This document shows positions 31,451-35,580 of a DNA stretch of 35,580 nt, one piece after another. Positions within the stretch are counted from its first letter, which is position 1, and each line of letters opens with the position of its first letter. The position numbers and the translations under genes were made by a program. The DNA is from SZUA-430 sp964646885 (GTDB taxonomy: Bacteria > Pseudomonadota > Alphaproteobacteria > Micropepsales > Micropepsaceae): assembly GCA_964646885.1 (NCBI GenBank), contig CAZYFM010000018.1:1-35580 (forward strand), given 5' to 3'. Under the pieces are notes generated by a model. That model was not told the DNA's origin. It saw nothing but the letters and a program-made list of their open reading frames with translations, and made no database searches.

Positions 31451-31719
31451 CTACCGCGGCGTCCGGTGGCAGACAGCCTGGATCTTGTTCCCGTCCGGGT
31501 CGCGCACATACGCCCCGTAATAGTTGGGGTGATAATGCGGCCGTAGCCCTGGCGCGCCCTCGTCTCGGCCTNNNNNNNNNNNNNNNNNNNNNNNNNNNNN
31601 NNNNNNNNNNNNNNNNNNNNNNNNNNNNNNNNNNNNNNNNNNNNNNNNNNNNNNNNNNNNNNNNNNNNNNNCTCGGCCTTCGAGAAGTCGTTGGTCCCCA
31701 GCGTGACGTGGCTGAACAT
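31451..31719 (-). CDS. VOC (glyoxalase/bleomycin-resistance fold) protein, interrupted by an assembly gap
   Basis: The N-terminal part, MFSHVTLGTNDFSKAE, begins at the ATG at 31719 behind an AGGAGC ribosome site and runs into the N block at 31671. After the block, a different reading frame gives GRDEGAPGLRPHYHPNYYGA and YVRDPDGNKIQAVCHRTPR, ending at the stop at 31451. Both ends are unmistakable for small VOC proteins of about 125-130 residues. Only about 55 residues are visible, so about 70-75 residues (some 210-225 bases) are missing; the frame mismatch reflects the 100-N placeholder, not a mutation. VOC proteins are metal-dependent lyases, dioxygenases or resistance proteins, and the exact role is open. 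Confidence 0.85.
31572..31671. other. Assembly gap of exactly 100 N
   Basis: The round number indicates a scaffolding placeholder of unknown true size. Both sides carry the same 8 bases (ctcggcct at 31564-31571 and 31672-31679). The protein evidence suggests a true gap of somewhat over 200 bases. Confidence 0.97.
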
Positions 31720-31812
31720 GGTTGCTCCTGGATTGGGCGGATGAACACGAGCCGTGACCCGTCCCCACCGGGCGACGGGCACCGGAACGACATTAACGCG
31801 ATCCCGTGCCCT

Positions 31813-31839
31813 GGAAAATCTCCGATCACGGATGCGTGA
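31813..31839 (+). promoter_or_regulatory. Candidate ECF-sigma-type promoter of the bufferin operon
   Basis: GGAAAA (31813-31818), 16 bases, CGTGA (31835-31839), about 90 bases before the bufA start. The GGAA...CGT layout is that of many extracytoplasmic-function sigma promoters. Bufferins in Caulobacter are known to be under an ECF sigma factor, which makes the candidate reasonable but unproven. Confidence 0.3.
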
Positions 31840-31930
31840 CCGCGAAACTTCAGCCGCGGTTCACCCGAAACTCCTTCCGTGCGGACGGCCAGAACCCTTC
31901 GGTCGCCCCGCTCGTCAACAGGAGAACACC

Positions 31931-32251
31931 ATGACATCGAAGACCATTCTGACGGCCTCGCTTCTGGCCACTGCAGTAGCCATGGCCGCCGCAACGACCG
32001 GCGTGTCCGCAAAGGCGACCGACAGCAAGGACAAGGAGAAGTGCTTCGGCATTGCGCTGGCAGGCAAGAACGACTGTGCAGCCGGCCCCGGCACGACCTG
32101 CCAGGGCACGTCCACCGTGGACTATCAGGGCAACGCCTGGAAGTTTGTGGCCAAGGGCACCTGCGAGAAATATGGCGTCGACATGGACAAGCCCCTTCCG
32201 GACGGCCGCAAGGGAAGCCTCACGGCACTGAAGCGCGATCTGCCTAAGTAA
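31931..32251 (+). CDS. bufA: Bufferin precursor peptide (DUF2282 family)
   Basis: The ribosomally made precursor of a bufferin, a periplasmic copper-sequestering RiPP of which some members have been characterised in Caulobacter. It is 106 residues long. A Sec signal peptide (MTSKTILTASLLATAVAMAAATTGVSA) is unusual for a RiPP but diagnostic of this class. The mature part has the four conserved cysteines: Cys38 (EKCFGIA), Cys49 (GKNDCAAGP), Cys57 (GTTCQGTS) and Cys78 (KGTCEKYG). In characterised bufferins, cysteines are converted to 5-thiooxazoles by the DUF692 enzyme; which ones here must be measured. AGGAG lies 6 bases before the ATG at 31931. It leads the operon bufA-bufB-bufC-doxX. Confidence 0.9.
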   Translation: MTSKTILTASLLATAVAMAAATTGVSAKATDSKDKEKCFGIALAGKNDCAAGPGTTCQGTSTVDYQGNAWKFVAKGTCEKYGVDMDKPLPDGRKGSLTALKRDLPK

Positions 32252-32277
32252 TCACGCGACAGCGGACGGATCTGTTC

Positions 32278-33162
32278 ATGCGCATGGCCCCTTCAATGTC
32301 CCCGGCTCACCGGACCCGTCCCCTGTCCGGCATGGTCGGCGCGGGACTGAAGGCAAGCCATGCGCAGCAGGTTCTCGCGGGCACCGCCGCGGCGGACTGG
32401 TTTGAGGTACACGCCGAGAACTACATGGTCGATGGCGGACCGCGGCTCGCTTTCCTGGAAAGGGTCAGGTCGAAATTCAGCCTGACAGTCCATGGCGTTG
32501 CGGCTTCGCTGGGCGGCGAGAGCCCTCCCTGCGCAGAGCACATGCAGCGTCTCAAGGCGGTCGTCGACCGATTCGAGCCCTTCCTCGTGTCGGAGCATCT
32601 TGCCTGGTCCAGCCATGCCGGCGTTTTCTACAATGACCTTCTGCCCGTCACATACGACAGCGCTACCCTCAAGAGGGTTGCGAGCCACGTCGACACGTTG
32701 CAGGAGACCCTGGGCCGCCAGGTCCTGATCGAGAACCCATCGACCTATGTCCGTTTCGGGGGACAGGATTACAGCGAAGGCGGTTTCCTCGCCGAGCTCG
32801 TACGACGGACAGGCTGCGGACTTCTCCTGGACATCAACAACATCTACGTATCCGCAACCAATGGCGGGTTCGACGCCGCGCAGTCCATGCACACCTATCC
32901 GTTGCAGGCGGCGCAGCAGATCCATGTGGCCGGCCACGTCAGGGACGATGCGAGCGACGCGGCCTTGCTGATCGACAGCCACAACAGACCCGTGGACGAT
33001 GCCGTCTGGGCTTTGCTGGACCAGGCGCTGGCCATCACCGGACCTATACCGGTCCTGGTTGAATGGGACGATCCGGTTCCAGCCTGGGAAGTCCTCGAAC
33101 ACGAAGTGCTGCGTGCGCGCACAGCGCTCGACGCCCTTGAACGCCATCAGGCCAGGCCATGA
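32278..33162 (+). CDS. bufB: MNIO-family (DUF692) multinuclear iron oxidative enzyme, bufferin maturase
   Basis: A TIM-barrel multi-iron oxygenase of 294 residues that modifies cysteines of the bufferin precursor. Probable metal and active-site residues stand out: WFEVHAENYM, LTVHGVAASLGG, FLVSEHLAWS, VLIENPSTYV, LLLDINNIYVSATN, QIHVAGHVRDD, DSHNRPVDDAVW and LVEWDDPVPAW. These are the His/Asp/Glu/Asn positions typical of DUF692. An ATG at 32296 is another possible start; the family core begins near MVGAGLKASHAQQVL. Its stop overlaps the bufC start (ATGA at 33159-33162), so BufB and BufC are translationally coupled, fitting their role as a complex. Confidence 0.93.
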   Translation: MRMAPSMSPAHRTRPLSGMVGAGLKASHAQQVLAGTAAADWFEVHAENYMVDGGPRLAFLERVRSKFSLTVHGVAASLGGESPPCAEHMQRLKAVVDRFEPFLVSEHLAWSSHAGVFYNDLLPVTYDSATLKRVASHVDTLQETLGRQVLIENPSTYVRFGGQDYSEGGFLAELVRRTGCGLLLDINNIYVSATNGGFDAAQSMHTYPLQAAQQIHVAGHVRDDASDAALLIDSHNRPVDDAVWALLDQALAITGPIPVLVEWDDPVPAWEVLEHEVLRARTALDALERHQARP

Positions 33163-33893
33163 TCACCATGCATGACACATTTGCAGCCGCGCTTGCTGAC
33201 CCTCACGCGCCTCCACCCGTCGCCGACGCGCGCGGATTTGCGGTTCATCGCAACAACAGGGCTTACGGTCTTGTCGAAGCGATGCGGAGCCAGTTTCCGG
33301 CTGTGGCGCGACTGATGGGCGGCGAGGCCTTCGCCAAAGCCGTTCTCGAATTCGTGCGGCAATGCCCCCCGTGGTCGCCCTTGCTGACACGGATCGGAGT
33401 GAACTTCGCCGACTTCATCGAGGATGCCGGTATCGCGCAGGCCTATCGCTTCCTGCCTGACGTCGCGCGCCTGGAATATGCCATGGCGATCGCCCAGCAC
33501 GCGACCGACGATCCCGTCCTTGGCATCGACGCGATCCAGGGCATCGATGTCGACAGGCTCGCTAATGTCGGCTTCAGCCTGCATGCATCAGCCATCGTGG
33601 TGCAATCGCCATACCCGGTCGTCACGATCTGCGGCGAAAACCGCGCCGAGGCCGAACCCGCGGGCAACATCGAGTGGCATCCGGAAGACGCCCTCGTGAC
33701 GCGACCGGGGTTCGACGTGCAGGTAGGCATCCTCCCGCCCGGCGGCGCAACCTTCGTCAGGGCCTTGGCGCAAGGGCAGCCACTGGGAGACGCTGCGGCG
33801 TCGGCGCTTGAGGCACACCCCGAATTTGATCTCGCCCTGAACCTGTCAGGGATTTTTTCCGCGGGCGCCGTCGCTGGCCTGCACCTCAGCTGA
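33159..33893 (+). CDS. bufC: DUF2063-family bufferin maturation partner
   Basis: 244 residues. The N-terminal domain shows the DUF2063 pattern RGFAVHRNNRAYGLVEAMRS followed by QFPAVARLMGGEAFAKAVLE and CPPWSPLLTRIGVNFADFIE. That is an alpha-helical domain sometimes listed as 'putative DNA-binding' but now understood as the RiPP-recognition and maturase-partner component that binds the precursor for the MNIO enzyme. The C-terminal part (about 140-244: ASAIVVQSPYPVVTI, FDVQVGILPPGGATFVRALA) is beta-rich. It overlaps bufB by 4 bases and is followed by doxX after 15 bases. Confidence 0.87.
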   Translation: MITMHDTFAAALADPHAPPPVADARGFAVHRNNRAYGLVEAMRSQFPAVARLMGGEAFAKAVLEFVRQCPPWSPLLTRIGVNFADFIEDAGIAQAYRFLPDVARLEYAMAIAQHATDDPVLGIDAIQGIDVDRLANVGFSLHASAIVVQSPYPVVTICGENRAEAEPAGNIEWHPEDALVTRPGFDVQVGILPPGGATFVRALAQGQPLGDAAASALEAHPEFDLALNLSGIFSAGAVAGLHLS

Positions 33894-33908
33894 ACAAGGA
33901 GTTTTCCA

Positions 33909-34370
33909 ATGCAAAACCTGCTGGCGTACGTGCGCGCCATGTCTGAAATGATTGCCCGCGTGCCCGTGTCCCTGGTGCAGCTTGTGCTGCGCATCGCGCT
34001 CGCCGTTCCGTTCTGGAGCTCGGGTGCGCTCAAGTGGGAGAGCTTTCCGTTCAGGATCAGCGAGACGGCCGTCTATCTTTTCAGCGACGAGTTCAGGCTG
34101 CACCTGCCATGGGGGCAGGTGAGCTTTCCGTTTCCCGAGGTGACCGCGCATCTTGTGGCGCTCGCCGAAGTGGGCTTCCCCGTTCTCCTTGTGGCAGGAT
34201 TGCTCACGCGCTTTGCAGGCCTCGGCGTGCTCGCCATGTCGCTGGTCATCCAGTTGACGGTACCGGATGGATGGCCCGTCCACCTGACCTGGGCTGCCAT
34301 GGCGCTTGCCATCATGGCCCATGGTGCGGGAAACATCTCCCTGGACAGGCTATTGGGAATCGGGCGCTAG
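33909..34370 (+). CDS. DoxX-family inner-membrane protein of the bufferin operon
   Basis: 153 residues with about four hydrophobic segments: VSLVQLVLRIALAVPFWSSGALKW (20-43), VTAHLVALAEVGFPVLLVAGLLTRFAG (78-104), LGVLAMSLVIQLTV (105-118) and VHLTWAAMALAIMAHGAG (124-141). The early FWSSG.LKW and the E-GFP-L-V-G-LTR-A segment are typical of DoxX. DoxX proteins regularly accompany DUF2282/DUF692/DUF2063 genes, and a quinone-linked or membrane redox role has been proposed for the family. AAGGAG precedes the ATG. The stop codon lies inside a 16-base palindrome that separates the gene from the radical SAM gene. Confidence 0.85.
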   Translation: MQNLLAYVRAMSEMIARVPVSLVQLVLRIALAVPFWSSGALKWESFPFRISETAVYLFSDEFRLHLPWGQVSFPFPEVTAHLVALAEVGFPVLLVAGLLTRFAGLGVLAMSLVIQLTVPDGWPVHLTWAAMALAIMAHGAGNISLDRLLGIGR

Positions 34371-34376
34371 CGCCCG
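34361..34376. repeat. 16-base perfect palindrome at the doxX stop codon
   Basis: CGGGCGCTAGCGCCCG, centred on the TAG stop. As RNA it forms a 6-bp GC stem with a CTAG loop immediately before the GGGGGA ribosome site of the radical SAM gene, so it may attenuate expression of that gene. Confidence 0.6.
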
Positions 34377-34385
34377 GGGGACATC

Positions 34386-35453
34386 ATGGAAGCAGTGTAC
34401 TGGGTGCTGACCTGGGCGTGCCACCGCAAGTGCCGCCACTGCTATGACGACCGCTTCCGCCCCTATGTGAAGGACGAGCTGAAGCGCGTGGTCGGCGAGG
34501 GCCAGGCGGCGTACCGCAAGGTCCTGCAGAACCTGCCTGACGACATGAGCTTCCGCGACCGCAAGACGGGCGCGCGCCGCCGCTCTCTCCTGGTCATGGC
34601 AGGAGGCGAACTGCTGATCGATGGCGTCCGTGACGAACTCTTCTACCCGGCACTCGAGGCGATCAGGGAGCGATGGGGCGACGCGGCGCCCTATGTCTCG
34701 GTACAGACGACAGGTGACGTGCTCACGCCCGAGAGGATCGAGGCCATGCTGAGCCGCGGCGTGCGCACGATCGCGATTGCCTCGATCGATGACTATCACG
34801 TCGGCATGGAGGGCCAGAAGAAGTTCGACTTCATGCAGGAGATCAGGGACATGATGGCGCCCTTCGGCGCGAAGGAAATCGACCTCGGCGGCGCCCGTGA
34901 TCCCAAGCTCAAGGCGACGTCGCCCGCAACCTCGCGTGAGGCGATGGGCTCCGGCCCCTTCTTCGTCTTCTTCGGCGCCCAGCCCGATCTGTGGATCGGC
35001 GAACTCTGGCCCCGCGGTCGCGCCTGGGCCAATGGCCTGTCCAACGCCGGCTACGACACGAACTTCTGCGCCCGCTGGAGCGGCGGCAAGAACTTCATGA
35101 ATTACGGCGAAGCCGGCTCCGAGGTCGCGATAGAACCCGACGGCTCGGTCTATCCGTGCTGCATGAAGACCAAGGCGCCCCTGGGCAACCTCACCGAAGA
35201 GCGCCTCATCGACATCCTCGACAGCCTGAAAGGCCACCCCGCCTTCGAAGCCATCAACAAGGGCGACCCCGAAGCCATGGGCGAGGCATCCGGCTGGTCC
35301 CGTGAAAAGTACCGCGAAGCCTCCCGCCAGCGAGACCCCAAAGGACACGCCCGCGAAAACGTCTGCCTCGGCTGCGACGCATATTTCGAGCAGCATCTGA
35401 AGGGAGAGTTGGAGCAGTTACGTGCGAGGCGATTGGCGCTAAAGTCAGCCTAG
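34386..35453 (+). CDS. Radical SAM protein with SPASM-like C-terminus
   Basis: 355 residues. The CxxxCxxC cluster C12-C16-C19 (WACHRKCRHC) at the very N-terminus binds the 4Fe-4S cluster for SAM cleavage. GGE (73-75, MAGGELLIDG) is the SAM amino-group motif, and VQTTGDVLTPE and IAIASIDDYHVG follow the barrel order. The C-terminal part has further cysteines Cys228 (NFCARW), Cys258/Cys259 (EPDGSVYPCCMKTKAPLGNLTE), Cys327 and Cys330 (NVCLGCDAYFEQH), the pattern of an auxiliary-cluster SPASM/twitch domain found in peptide-modifying and heme- or cofactor-related enzymes. GGGGGA precedes the ATG by about 5 bases. It begins 15 bases after doxX on the same strand, suggesting co-transcription with the bufferin operon. 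The substrate is unknown. Confidence 0.88.
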   Translation: MEAVYWVLTWACHRKCRHCYDDRFRPYVKDELKRVVGEGQAAYRKVLQNLPDDMSFRDRKTGARRRSLLVMAGGELLIDGVRDELFYPALEAIRERWGDAAPYVSVQTTGDVLTPERIEAMLSRGVRTIAIASIDDYHVGMEGQKKFDFMQEIRDMMAPFGAKEIDLGGARDPKLKATSPATSREAMGSGPFFVFFGAQPDLWIGELWPRGRAWANGLSNAGYDTNFCARWSGGKNFMNYGEAGSEVAIEPDGSVYPCCMKTKAPLGNLTEERLIDILDSLKGHPAFEAINKGDPEAMGEASGWSREKYREASRQRDPKGHARENVCLGCDAYFEQHLKGELEQLRARRLALKSA

Positions 35454-35474
35454 AATTTCGTACCCACCCTTACT

Positions 35475-35520
35475 CGTCATGGCCGCGTCGCGCGGCAGCG
35501 CGTACCGGCCACCCAGGAAT
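35475..35520. repeat. REP-like GC-rich imperfect palindrome
   Basis: cgtcATGGCCGcg ... cgtacCGGCCAcccaggaat, with an inner GCGC-ggca-GCGC stem. The layout CGTCATGsCCG ... CGGsCA.CCAGG resembles the short extragenic palindromes dispersed in many proteobacterial genomes. Only one copy is visible, so repetition is not shown here. The remaining bases to 35580 contain nothing I can assign. Confidence 0.4.
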
Positions 35521-35580
35521 CGTATCATCGTCTCTCGTCAAGCGCCCCCACCTGTCCGACAGTCCCGGGGAGTATGTGGC

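Noticed and set aside
31363..31782. Single frame running through the N block on the minus strand
   Set aside because: Its C-terminal part is not VOC-like; the true C-terminus lies in another frame ending at 31451. The continuity is an artefact of the 100-N placeholder.
1..35580. CRISPR arrays, insertion sequences, prophage or toxin-antitoxin genes
   Set aside because: No regularly spaced repeats, transposase or integrase motifs, or paired small toxin-antitoxin frames were seen on either strand.

Overview
This GC-rich, densely coding window looks like an alphaproteobacterial chromosome, probably from a draft or metagenome assembly because a run of exactly 100 N sits at 31572-31671. The evidence is a class I PHA synthase, the gene order aminotransferase / homoserine dehydrogenase / glpX / recJ, an alphaproteobacterial-style lipoprotein and a bufferin operon. 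I cannot name the genus. I see no insertion sequence, phage gene, rRNA or CRISPR array. There is one tRNA, tRNA-Glu(UUC).

Left part (1-8395), housekeeping. The 5' two thirds of phaC runs off the left edge and is divergent from a small lipoprotein gene. Then comes a tight plus-strand run: PLP aminotransferase (alaC-like), hom, glpX and recJ. recJ converges on a secreted serine beta-lactamase-fold hydrolase, and their two stop codons share one CTAG.

Middle part (8511-19240), phosphate. A phosphate-selective (OprP/OprO-type) porin with a near-consensus PHO box lies on one side of a TraB/GumN-type membrane protein, a 31-codon membrane microprotein and tRNA-Glu. On the other side is pstS-pstC-pstA-pstB on the minus strand. 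PstC carries a large propeller-like periplasmic domain and PstA a coiled-coil periplasmic domain. A 12-bp hairpin separates pstS from pstC, a second PHO-box-like site lies before pstS, and no phoU follows pstB. The porin would bring phosphate across the outer membrane, PstS would capture it, and PstCAB would import it.

Right-middle part (19529-31719), accessory metabolism. It holds a membrane-anchored beta-lactamase-fold hydrolase, a sterol desaturase/fatty acid hydroxylase divergent from a PAPS sulfotransferase, and a TolC-family channel. Next is a compact six-gene minus-strand operon: DUF2855 oxidoreductase-like protein, haloalkane dehalogenase, DUF1330-like membrane protein, sulfatase, small four-helix membrane protein and cytochrome P450. 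It starts at a TTGACA -35 that overlaps a perfect TGACAC/GTGTCA palindrome, and its 3' border is a pair of stem-loops. Upstream lies a VOC (glyoxalase) gene interrupted by the assembly gap.

Right part (31931-35453), bufferin region. A complete bufferin-type operon is present: a DUF2282 precursor with a signal peptide and four cysteines, the MNIO (DUF692) maturase, the DUF2063 partner and DoxX. It is followed 15 bases later by a radical SAM protein with a SPASM-like cysteine-rich C-terminus. Bufferins are copper-responsive periplasmic RiPPs, and radical SAM/SPASM enzymes are classic RiPP maturases, so this five-gene arrangement is the best candidate here for an undescribed variant of a known system.
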